Positions 54,896 through 63,033 of a DNA stretch of 64,000 bases are shown here, one piece after another. Both the position numbers and the translations under genes were made by a program. Below the pieces are notes generated by a model that saw only the letters and a list, made by a program, of their open reading frames with translations, ran no database searches and was not told the DNA's origin. This stretch comes from Photobacterium frigidiphilum. GTDB taxonomy: Bacteria; Pseudomonadota; Gammaproteobacteria; Enterobacterales; Vibrionaceae. Location: assembly GCF_003025615.1 (NCBI RefSeq), contig NZ_PYMJ01000006.1:178281-242280 (forward strand), written 5' to 3'. Numbering within the stretch: position 1 is the first letter of the stretch; each line of letters begins with the position of its first letter.

Positions 54896-55669
54896 GTGGC
54901 AACAGCGTTACCAACTTTAAATAATCAAACACCTTTTCAACCAGAATATATGCCAGTATTGATTGATACCGTTAATCAACTTCGTGCCGCTCTTGGTTCG
55001 GCACTTCATAGTGTTTATTTATATGGCAGCGTTGCTCAACGAAAAGCAGTATGGGGTTATTCTGATTTAAATATCACGGTTGTGCTTAATCGTAACCTTA
55101 ACTCATCTGAAGAATCTGCATTAAATACAGTTAAGTGGCGTATAACCACCTATCAACCGAAAGTACCTAGTCTTGATTTGCGGGTAGGGAAATTTAGCGA
55201 TGTCGTTTCCATTGGCGGCATATTTGAGTGGGGCTTTTGGCTCAAGCATTGTTGCGTATGCTTATATGGCGACGATTTATCGACGCGTTTTGGTTGTTTT
55301 GAACCAAGCTGGGATGTGGCTAAAGCCATGAACGGTGATATTAAGGCTGTGTTATCGGATTATCGGCAAAAGATAATGACCACAAAAGTGGTTAAAAACT
55401 ACCTAGAATATTGCCAATTTATCAGTAAAAAAATGCTGCGTAGCTGTTTTGCGTTAGTGATGCACCGTGAAAAGTGTTTGGCACATTCATTGAGTGATTG
55501 TGCCGATATATTTTTGCGTTATTACCCTGAGAAAAATGTCGAAATTGAACGCTTATTTACTTTAATCGAAGGCACACAAGTGCCTAAACGTGCGGCATTA
55601 TTTATGATTGAACAATTTGGCGGCTGGATAGTGGCTGAATTTGATAAAATTGAGCGTAAAATTGGTTAA
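54896..55669 (+). CDS. Nucleotidyltransferase-fold protein with an altered DxD motif
   Basis: A 257-residue protein with the polymerase-beta-type nucleotidyltransferase N-terminus: YLYGSVAQRKAVWGYSDLNI, in which G44-S45 is the nucleotide motif. The metal-binding pair normally written DxD is D57-x-N59 here, so the second acid is missing; a third Asp (SLDLRVG) is present. The C-terminal part is helical, as in aminoglycoside adenylyltransferase-like proteins. Start is GTG. polB follows 35 bases later and both are probably cotranscribed. It may be inactive or have another role. Confidence 0.78.
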   Translation: MATALPTLNNQTPFQPEYMPVLIDTVNQLRAALGSALHSVYLYGSVAQRKAVWGYSDLNITVVLNRNLNSSEESALNTVKWRITTYQPKVPSLDLRVGKFSDVVSIGGIFEWGFWLKHCCVCLYGDDLSTRFGCFEPSWDVAKAMNGDIKAVLSDYRQKIMTTKVVKNYLEYCQFISKKMLRSCFALVMHREKCLAHSLSDCADIFLRYYPEKNVEIERLFTLIEGTQVPKRAALFMIEQFGGWIVAEFDKIERKIG

Positions 55670-55704
55670 TTTTTTCTTTATTGCTTACAGCTTCTGAGGT
55701 TTTC

Positions 55705-58083
55705 TTGCAGGTTCAATCTACAGGTTTCGTTTTAACACGCCAAAGTCGTGATTCCCAAGGTCAGACTGAAGTCGTGCTGTGGGTTAAAACGGATCAAGGT
55801 CCCGCTCGATTATTAGTTCATGGTGATAAACCTGTCTGTTTTGTACCTTCTGATGTGCAAAGACAAGCCGACAATGCGCTTAGAACAGCTAACCTTCAAG
55901 TCGATTGGAAACCATTACCGCTTAAAACCTTTCAGCAACAGTCGCTTTGTGCCTGCTATACCCAAACGATAAGAGACAGCCTTCAAGTTTCTAAGGTCTT
56001 AAATAATGACGGAATAGAGGTATTTGAAGGGGATATTCGCCTTGCTGATCGCTTTTTAATGGAGCGATTTATTCGTGGAGGGATTACCTTTACAGGGGTG
56101 GCGAAAGACAAGATGGGGCACACTGAATATTCACAAGTGAAAGCCAAAGCGACTGACTATGTACCTAAATTGTCGATTGTATCGCTTGATATAGAGTGCT
56201 CAGAAAAAGGCGTGCTGTATTCGGTGGGGTTACATAGTGATATGGATAGCCGAGTCATTATGATTGGTGAGCCAAAAGTGGGTGAAGACGGCGAACAATG
56301 GATTCAGTGGGTCGAATCAGAAAAAGCCTTATTGTTGGCGCTTGAATCATGGTTTATTCAATATGATCCCGATATTATTATTGGTTGGAATGTGATTGAT
56401 TTTGATTTCCGCTTATTACTAAAACGTGCTGAATGGAATGCAATCAATTTACGTATTGGTCGTGGTAAACAAACACCGCATTGGCGTCAATCTAGTCAAA
56501 ACTCTAATCAAGGTTTTATCTCTATTCCTGGTCGTGTGGTACTAGATGGTATTGATACATTAAAAACGGCAACCTATAGCTTTCGTTCTTGGTCGTTAGA
56601 GTCTGTAGCGCAAGAGCTGTTAGGCGAAGGTAAGCATATTCATAATGTGCATGATCGTATGGCTGAAATTAACCATATGTTTAAAAACGATAAGCTGTCG
56701 TTGGCTAAATACAACTTACAAGATTGTAAGCTGGTTACCCGTATATTTGAATATACTCATTTGCTTGAGTTCGCGATTGAGCGAAGCCGTTTAACAGGTG
56801 TAGAGCTTGATAGAGTCGGTGGTTCTGTTGCTGCTTTTACTAATTTGTATTTACCGCAATTACACCGTGCTGGGTATGTAGCCCCGAACCTTGCGGGTGA
56901 AAACTGGATTGCAAGCCCCGGTGGCTATGTGATGGATTCTAACCCTGGGTTATATGATTCGGTATTAGTCCTTGATTTTAAATCTCTTTATCCGTCAATT
57001 ATTCGCTCATTTCGTATTGATCCTATGGGGCTGGTGGAAGGGTTATTACAAGATGAAGGTAAACAACCTAACCAAGCGATTTCGGGTTTTCGTGGTGGGC
57101 AATTCCATCGAGAAAAACATTTTTTACCCGCGATGATTGAAGAGTTGTGGTCTGCGCGCGATCAAGCAAAGCGTAATGGTGAAAAAGCGTTCTCTCAAGC
57201 GATTAAGATCATCATGAATTCGTTTTATGGGGTACTTGGTTCATCTGGCTGCCGCTTTTTCGATCACCGGTTGGCTTCGTCAATTACGATGCGTGGGCAT
57301 GAAGTGTTATCGGTCACGAAAGATCTGATTGAAGACAACGGTTATAACGTTATTTATGGTGATACGGACTCTGTCTTTGTTTCATTAGGTAAAAGTCATA
57401 CTCAAGAAGAAGCGGATATCGTTGGTAACCAATTGGTGAAAAGCATTAATGCGGAGTGGATACGGCGCCTAAAAGATGACTTCAATCTTGAATGCTATTT
57501 AGAACTTGAATACGAAACCCATTATCACAAGTTTTTAATGCCGACGATTCGAGGCTCTGAAACAGGCAGTAAAAAGCGCTACGCTGGGTTAATTATTCAA
57601 GATGGTAAAGAGAAGCTAATCTTTAAGGGATTAGAAACTGTTCGTACAGATTGGACGCCATTAGCTCAGGAATTCCAGAAAACCTTATATGAGATGGTTT
57701 TTCATGACCAAGATCCTGATGAATACATTCGTGACTACACCAATAAAACGTTAGCTGGAGTATTTGATGATCGTTTGGTTTACCGCAAGCGTTTAAGACG
57801 AAACCTTGATGAATACCAAAAGAATATTCCACCACAAGTACGTGCAGCTCGAATGGCTGATGAGATGAATGCCAAGCTTGGTCGCCCGTTACAATACCAA
57901 AATAAAGGAGTGATCGAGTACGTGTTTACGACCTCTGGCTCAGAGCCGAAAGAGTATCGACAAAGCTCGATTGACTATAATCATTACCTTGAAAAGCAAT
58001 TAAAGCCAGTTGCTGATGGTATTTTACCGTTTATAGGTAAGTACTTTGATGATATTACCGCACCTCAGATGGGCTTGTTTTAG
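55705..58083 (+). CDS. polB: DNA polymerase II (family B)
   Basis: PolB is the SOS-linked repair polymerase. From the chosen TTG the protein has 792 residues, starting MQVQSTGFVLTRQSRD, in line with the E. coli enzyme (MAQAGFILTR); GAGG lies ten bases upstream. An earlier TTG at 55681 would add eight residues. Motifs are in order: exonuclease ExoI (SLDIEC), ExoII (IIGWNVIDFD), polymerase motif A (DFKSLYPSI), motif B (KIIMNSFYGVLG), motif C (YGDTDS), and the terminal MGLF, which resembles the beta-clamp-binding tail. No LexA box was noted nearby. Confidence 0.95.
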   Translation: MQVQSTGFVLTRQSRDSQGQTEVVLWVKTDQGPARLLVHGDKPVCFVPSDVQRQADNALRTANLQVDWKPLPLKTFQQQSLCACYTQTIRDSLQVSKVLNNDGIEVFEGDIRLADRFLMERFIRGGITFTGVAKDKMGHTEYSQVKAKATDYVPKLSIVSLDIECSEKGVLYSVGLHSDMDSRVIMIGEPKVGEDGEQWIQWVESEKALLLALESWFIQYDPDIIIGWNVIDFDFRLLLKRAEWNAINLRIGRGKQTPHWRQSSQNSNQGFISIPGRVVLDGIDTLKTATYSFRSWSLESVAQELLGEGKHIHNVHDRMAEINHMFKNDKLSLAKYNLQDCKLVTRIFEYTHLLEFAIERSRLTGVELDRVGGSVAAFTNLYLPQLHRAGYVAPNLAGENWIASPGGYVMDSNPGLYDSVLVLDFKSLYPSIIRSFRIDPMGLVEGLLQDEGKQPNQAISGFRGGQFHREKHFLPAMIEELWSARDQAKRNGEKAFSQAIKIIMNSFYGVLGSSGCRFFDHRLASSITMRGHEVLSVTKDLIEDNGYNVIYGDTDSVFVSLGKSHTQEEADIVGNQLVKSINAEWIRRLKDDFNLECYLELEYETHYHKFLMPTIRGSETGSKKRYAGLIIQDGKEKLIFKGLETVRTDWTPLAQEFQKTLYEMVFHDQDPDEYIRDYTNKTLAGVFDDRLVYRKRLRRNLDEYQKNIPPQVRAARMADEMNAKLGRPLQYQNKGVIEYVFTTSGSEPKEYRQSSIDYNHYLEKQLKPVADGILPFIGKYFDDITAPQMGLF

Positions 58084-58108
58084 CCAACTTTAAGTATTCG
58101 TGAGAAAC

Positions 58109-58134
58109 AAAAAACGCGCTATTAGCGCGTTTTT
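58109..58134 (+). terminator. Terminator of polB
   Basis: AAAACGCGCT pairs with AGCGCGTTTT around an ATT loop, 25 bases after the polB stop. Confidence 0.88.
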
Positions 58135-58200
58135 AAGTGTTCACTGTTATTAGCACAATAATGTTTAGTATCTGCTAATTAGCTTATTCATCGTAATGAA

Positions 58201-58512
58201 TTAATCAAAGTATTCCACGTTTAATAACGTTGATTTACTCGCATGAATAGGATCAAACTTGATTGCGCCACGGCTTGGTGTACATACTTTGAATACATCA
58301 CCACAGTCAAAAATAGCTAATACTTTCTCATCGGTACGAAATACTTCAGGTAATGATTCACCTACCTCACAAGCACAGATTTCGCCTTCGTGCTTCCATT
58401 GAAGCTTATGAATGCGTTTTGCTTGAGATGGTGCTGCAATGTGTTGAGCAATAGAAGAAAAAACTGATTCAGCCTGAGCTGAGTTAGACGAAGATGGTAC
58501 AAAAAAATCCAT
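58201..58512 (-). CDS. Small cytoplasmic protein, unknown
   Basis: A 103-residue protein starting MDFFVPSSSNSAQAESVFSS; ATG at 58512 has AGGAGGG upstream, and 36 codons before it are AT-rich non-coding. It contains four cysteines (GEICACEVG, IFDCGDVF, KVCTPSRG) in a mixed alpha/beta-type sequence. It resembles no family I can name with confidence. Monocistronic, opposite to polB. Confidence 0.75.
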   Translation of the reverse strand: MDFFVPSSSNSAQAESVFSSIAQHIAAPSQAKRIHKLQWKHEGEICACEVGESLPEVFRTDEKVLAIFDCGDVFKVCTPSRGAIKFDPIHASKSTLLNVEYFD

Positions 58513-58655
58513 GAATCCCTCCTGATATGCATCGATATTGATGTTAAATACAATGATGCGATTAATTACAATCCTGTTATCAATCTTAATAACTATGTAA
58601 ACCTTATCAGAATAAAGCATACTTTAGCAAGTTAGTTGCATAAATTGGCATTTTG

Positions 58656-58748
58656 TAACGTAGAACCATCTAGGTCTATAAGTAAGTGCCTTGCCTAGAG
58701 TCCTACAAATTTTCGCTGAAACGAGCATTTTGAGGTTACTTGGGTATA
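58656..58748 (-). repeat. Dispersed palindromic repeat, copy 4 (extended)
   Basis: About 93 bases that are the reverse complement of the left part of the element at 62202-62292: AACGTAGAAC, TAGGTCTATA, AAGTGCCTTGCCTAGAGTCC, then the TCGCTGAAACGAGC core and the TTGAGG-TACTTGGGTATA end. The similarity continues well beyond the core palindrome, which shows that the family has a longer unit. It lies just upstream of the DUF1289 gene. Confidence 0.82.
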
Positions 58749-58789
58749 AACTCAGTATTAATAGAGATGTATTTCATAGCGAGGGGATA

Positions 58790-59041
58790 ATGGAGCAATT
58801 AGACTTCTTCAGCGTACCAAGCCCCTGTGTTGGAATATGTCAAGTGAATAACCGAGGGTACTGTCAAGGGTGCTATCGCAGTCGAGATGAGCGCTTTAAT
58901 TGGCAAGCAATGACGTCAGATCAAAAGCGGCAGGTAATAAGGCTGTGTAAGCAACGCTATCTGCGCATTTTACGTCGTGCAAAAGGGAACTCTATAGAAG
59001 TTCAGCAGGTCGATGATAATCCGCAGCAAAGTCTGTTCTAA
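58790..59041 (+). CDS. DUF1289 zinc-ribbon-like protein
   Basis: An 83-residue protein, MEQLDFFSVPSPCVGICQVN then NRGYCQGCYRSRDERFNW. The CxxxC ... CxxC arrangement (C13, C17, C25, C28) and the following R-x-x-E-x-x-x-W are the DUF1289 signature. GAGGGGAT precedes ATG at 58790; 33 codons before it belong to the palindromic repeat and its flank. Probably metal-binding; role unknown. Ends with QQSLF. Confidence 0.88.
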   Translation: MEQLDFFSVPSPCVGICQVNNRGYCQGCYRSRDERFNWQAMTSDQKRQVIRLCKQRYLRILRRAKGNSIEVQQVDDNPQQSLF

Positions 59042-59095
59042 CTTAAGCGTGCTTTCGCATAGGATTTGTTAGGTTGAATATATATTTTATAGCCA

Positions 59096-59122
59096 TAAAA
59101 AAAGCGCCAATAAGGCGCTTTA
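59096..59122 (-). terminator. Terminator of rplY
   Basis: AAAGCGCC and GGCGCTTT pair around AATA; on the minus strand seven Ts follow. It lies 20 bases after the rplY stop. Confidence 0.85.
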
Positions 59123-59143
59123 TATTGAGAATGAACAACGCAA

Positions 59144-59422
59144 TTAAACGCGTTTAAAGTCCATGTGCTCAACTTTTGGCTTGAACGCGTGACGTTGGAT
59201 GTCTTGAGGCTTAACAGCAACTTCCTGACCGTCGATCACTAGGATGATACCTTCGTAGAACTCAGGCTTATCCATTTGGTTGATCACGTCACTGTGAAGA
59301 AGCTCGATAGCAACAGGAGCAGCTTCGCCACCGTAGATGATAGCTGGGAATTTTTCTGTAAGACGTAGACGGCGGCTCGCACCTTTACCTAGATCAGTAC
59401 GTACAACTGCATCAAATTTCAT
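59144..59422 (-). CDS. rplY: 50S ribosomal protein L25
   Basis: Ribosomal protein L25, which binds 5S rRNA. The 92-residue protein is the short single-domain form of gammaproteobacteria: [20 protein letters not shown] at the N-terminus contacts RNA, and the C-terminal [15 protein letters not shown] is conserved. Transcribed leftward, opposite to DUF1289. Confidence 0.96.
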   Translation of the reverse strand: MKFDAVVRTDLGKGASRRLRLTEKFPAIIYGGEAAPVAIELLHSDVINQMDKPEFYEGIILVIDGQEVAVKPQDIQRHAFKPKVEHMDFKRV

Positions 59423-59667
59423 ATTAAATACTCTTTAATTCATAAGTTCACTGAGTAATGCGACCTTACTCAATGTCGTAAAAACGAGCGCGCATACTAA
59501 CAGTCAGCTTTATTCTTAGCAAGACTAAATCCTTTTAATGCGTATTTTAACGTAATGAAACGAACCTTATGGGTTTGGCTTCATTCTTTTGGTTGAAAAA
59601 AGAGCGTGTTCAATAGATTAGTCATTATTTAACCTCTCTGTATTAGGTTATTACAAATAACCAGTCG

Positions 59668-59693
59668 GTAATGATAACGATAGTAATTCTCAT
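59668..59693 (+). promoter_or_regulatory. Fur-box-like site upstream of hutA
   Basis: TAATGATAACGATAG followed by TAATTCTCATT resembles the Fur consensus, with the half-site AATGATAA strongly conserved. It lies about 60-85 bases before the receptor gene and close to a TATACT promoter-like hexamer, as expected for an iron-repressed haem receptor. Confidence 0.65.
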
Positions 59694-59753
59694 TTGCATG
59701 TGTATACTGTGCAACAACGGAATTACTAATAAATCTATTTATAAGCAGGGGTT

Positions 59754-61901
59754 ATGAGTAAAAAACTTACATTCATCGCGAGCTCAATATTTATTGCACT
59801 TTCTCCAGCACTTCACGCAGAAGAGGCTGTTTCAGTATTCGACGAAATAGTGGTATCAGGTACGCGTTCGGAACAAAGTATTAAAAATATCCCATCTAGC
59901 GTAGCCAAAATAACGTCTGAAGATATTGAAAACAATCTGTCGAACGATGTGAAAGATGCATTGAAGTATGAGCCAGGTGTTACGGTAAATGGGCGTGGTC
60001 GCTTTGGTATGGAAGATTTCACTATTCGAGGTATGTCTGGCAGCCGCGTTAAAGTGATGGTTGATGGTGTTGAACAGCCATCATCTTATAACCCTGGCGC
60101 AGATGTTATGCGTAAAAATGCTAATACCTTTGAAGTTGATACGTTAACTGCAATTGAAGTGAACAAAGGACCATCATCTAGCTTATACGGTAGTGATGCT
60201 TTAGGCGGTACGGTTCTTTTACGTACAAAAAAACCTGAAGATCTACTGGAAGCTGGCGATGATAGCCACGTAAGTTTAAAAACAGGTTATGCCAGCGTAA
60301 GTGATGAATATAAAGCAACAATTGAAGTGGCTAATCGTACTGGCGATTTAGAAACAATGTTGATCTACACTTACCGTGATGGGCATGAAACTGAAACCCA
60401 TGGTGATGGTGCGAACATTGAGGGGCCTGATCGTGGTGCGGCTGATCCTTTCAACATCACATCGCATAATATTTTAGGTAAGATGTTCTACCAAATAAAC
60501 GATGCTAACCGCATTGGATTTACGGGAGAGTACTATACACGTAGTGCAGACGGTCAAATCCTTTCTCGTAATGGATATGACGGTGGCGGTGGCTTTATGC
60601 CGGGCTTCGTATATACCAATAACAGTGCCGACGACAAAGATGAAAGAGTACGTCTAGGTTTTGAACATGAATGGCTTGCAGATAATGTGGCTTTTGATTC
60701 TTTAGAATGGAAAGTGAACTGGAGCAAGAGCGAGGCAGATCATAAAAGTTATGATCATACGGGTAATTACGGAAATCGTAATCGTGCACGTTCTGGTACT
60801 GATGCAAGCACACAGCTAGATGCTCAATTCCAAAAAGAAATTCAATTTACGAATAATCGTCACGAGCTTACGTATGGTCTTTCAGCATCAGATGCGAGCT
60901 TTGAGTTAGATTACACTGATTATTTCTTAGATTCTGGTACATCTAAGCCAGGTAGTTCAGAAGTGCCTAAGTCAGAGTCTGAAAAGCGCGGTATCTTTGT
61001 ACAAGACCAAATTTATCTATTAGATGAAGCATTAGTGGTAACGGCAGGGCTTCGATACGATGATTATAAAGCTTCACCAGATCAGTCTTCAGGGTTAGAA
61101 GATCATAACAGTGATGCATTAACATCGCGCTTAGGTGCGGTATATCATTGGAACCAACATTTCAGCACTTATGCACAATACAGCGAAGGTTTCCGTGCGC
61201 CATCAATTTATGAGTTGTATTACGATAAAGATAATGCAGCGCATGGCTATAAAATTATTTCCAACCCTAATTTGAAGCCAGAAGAAAGCCAGTCTTATGA
61301 AATCGGCTTACGTGCAAATAATAATATGGGTGCGTTAGAGCTTTCTGCCTTCTATAACGATTACACAAACTTCATTAAAAGTTCGACGGTAAAAAGTGGT
61401 GGTCTTGATATTACAACCAATGAAAACGTTGATGAAGCTGAAATATACGGTGCCGAGTTCAAGGGTAGCTTATGGTTAGATGAAGCTGTAGGTGCCCCTA
61501 TGGGTTCATATGCACGTTTATCTTTAGCGTATCTTGATGGTGAAGATAAAAACACGGGTAAAACGTTAGATACTATTGCGCCATTCACGTCTGTTGTTGG
61601 GTTGGGTTATGACGCACCAAGCGAACAGTGGGGTAGTGCTGTGAATGTTACTATGGTGGCAAGTAAAACGGATTGGGAACAAGACGTCAATATAGATGCT
61701 TCTAGTTATACGGTTGTTGACCTAACCGCTTACTACCGCCCAATGAAAGATCTAACACTTCGTGCTGGTCTGTTTAACGCCTTTGATGAGAAATATTGGC
61801 AGTATCAAGATCTAGAAGGTGCAACAGCATCGACTCGGGGTATTGATATCCTCACTCAGCCTGGTCGTAACTGGGGTGTTAACTTGAACTATGATTTTTA
61901 A
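59754..61901 (+). CDS. hutA: TonB-dependent haem receptor HutA
   Basis: An outer-membrane receptor of 715 residues that brings haem into the periplasm using TonB energy. Signal peptide ends ALHA; the TonB box is close to FDEIVVSGTR; the plug domain (residues 45-160) has GVTVNGRGRFGMEDFTIRGM; the barrel carries the haem-receptor FRAP/NPNL box (FRAPSIYELYY, ISNPNLKPEES) and ends NWGVNLNYDF. Sequence memory of Vibrio HutA supports the name. It works with the TonB1-HutBCD operon at the left end of the window. Confidence 0.92.
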   Translation: MSKKLTFIASSIFIALSPALHAEEAVSVFDEIVVSGTRSEQSIKNIPSSVAKITSEDIENNLSNDVKDALKYEPGVTVNGRGRFGMEDFTIRGMSGSRVKVMVDGVEQPSSYNPGADVMRKNANTFEVDTLTAIEVNKGPSSSLYGSDALGGTVLLRTKKPEDLLEAGDDSHVSLKTGYASVSDEYKATIEVANRTGDLETMLIYTYRDGHETETHGDGANIEGPDRGAADPFNITSHNILGKMFYQINDANRIGFTGEYYTRSADGQILSRNGYDGGGGFMPGFVYTNNSADDKDERVRLGFEHEWLADNVAFDSLEWKVNWSKSEADHKSYDHTGNYGNRNRARSGTDASTQLDAQFQKEIQFTNNRHELTYGLSASDASFELDYTDYFLDSGTSKPGSSEVPKSESEKRGIFVQDQIYLLDEALVVTAGLRYDDYKASPDQSSGLEDHNSDALTSRLGAVYHWNQHFSTYAQYSEGFRAPSIYELYYDKDNAAHGYKIISNPNLKPEESQSYEIGLRANNNMGALELSAFYNDYTNFIKSSTVKSGGLDITTNENVDEAEIYGAEFKGSLWLDEAVGAPMGSYARLSLAYLDGEDKNTGKTLDTIAPFTSVVGLGYDAPSEQWGSAVNVTMVASKTDWEQDVNIDASSYTVVDLTAYYRPMKDLTLRAGLFNAFDEKYWQYQDLEGATASTRGIDILTQPGRNWGVNLNYDF

Positions 61902-61954
61902 TCGATAGTTAAATCTAGCTAATACCGCTTAGGTCTTGAACCTAAGGTACTAAT

Positions 61955-61982
61955 AGCCGCATCGTTTGATGCGGTTTTTTTG
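61955..61982 (+). terminator. Terminator of hutA
   Basis: GCCGCATC pairs with GATGCGGT around GTTT, followed by a seven-T run about 55 bases after the hutA stop. Confidence 0.88.
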
Positions 61983-62201
61983 TTGAAGGGGCTGCTAGAG
62001 AAATAAATTATTCAAACGTACCTTTTATACAATACTCGCCGTGTTTGAATCGCACTTTATCTTACAAATAAACAGATGAGCTTTTATGAACCCTTTTGGG
62101 GTTAGAACCGTGCCGTTCTTTATGAGTTTTAGCATACTAATTCCATTTAAACATTTGATTAAAAAATAAATCAGGATACCAGCGATTCATTCTGATACTA
62201 A

Positions 62202-62484
62202 TATACCCAAGTTACCTCAAGGTGCTCGTTTCAGCGAGAATTTGTTGGACTCTAGGCAAGGCACTTATTTATAGACCTAGTCGTTCTACGTTGAAAATAA
62301 GTAACACCGCATAGAGCCCAACAAAACTCGCCCTTCGGGAGTGATTCAGCGTATCTACTTCTGTGTCAAATGTGTTGCACTTATTGTATTACTCCAGCGG
62401 AATGCCATTCCTACACTCATTTTCCTTGAATTAAACACGCTGAGATCACTCTGAATCCTGCATATTGAGGTAGCTTGGGTATAT
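62202..62484. mobile_element. About 280-bp terminal-inverted-repeat element (MITE-like)
   Basis: The left end reads TATACCCAAGTTACCTCAA and the right end is nearly its reverse complement (TTGAGGTAGCTTGGGTATA). Both ends match the ends of the small repeat at 18.8 kb, and the left 90 bases are repeated inverted at 58.7 kb. No ORF of note is inside. These are the features of a miniature inverted-repeat transposable element or a complex extragenic repeat. No target-site duplication was confirmed. Confidence 0.7.
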
Positions 62485-63033
62485 AAGTTGGTCAACTTTT
62501 CTCGTATACACAGCACAGATTTCATTTTGATAGGACAAATAATGACGAATAAGAATGCATCATATTTTAAATGAATTTCTCGGTAATAAGTAAGCTAATC
62601 TATAAATAATTGACCGAATGGGAAGTTAATAATCTAGTGGTTTTAATTGGTTTGTAGTTTAGTTTTGATTATTCTTTAAATTGTTATTTTGTCGTTAATT
62701 TGATTGAGGGGTTAACAGTGTGAGAAATAAGATGTAAAGAGTGAGAAGTGAGATTTGTTGTTATTATTGATACTGTCTGTCATTATGGCTTATTGTTGTA
62801 TCTTGTTGTTTTTATTAATTTAATTTGTTTAGATTGTCTTTTTGAATGTTTTGTGATAATCAAATTGTACCGTGGCGTATGGGTTTTAAATGTCATCTTA
62901 TAACTTCTGTCTTTTGTGTGAGAATTACAATGTTTGATGTTAACTTTTAGCTGTTTAATATACTAAATTTAATCTGTTGTTATTTGTTTTATTTATTATC
63001 ATTTTTGATGTGGATTGATAGCAGGTGGAAGGA
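62485..63033. other. Very AT-rich intergenic region
   Basis: About 550 bases with many TTGTT/TTATT stretches, no gene and no hairpin. AAGGA is directly before the ATG at 63034, with AGGTGG a little further upstream. Confidence 0.45.
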
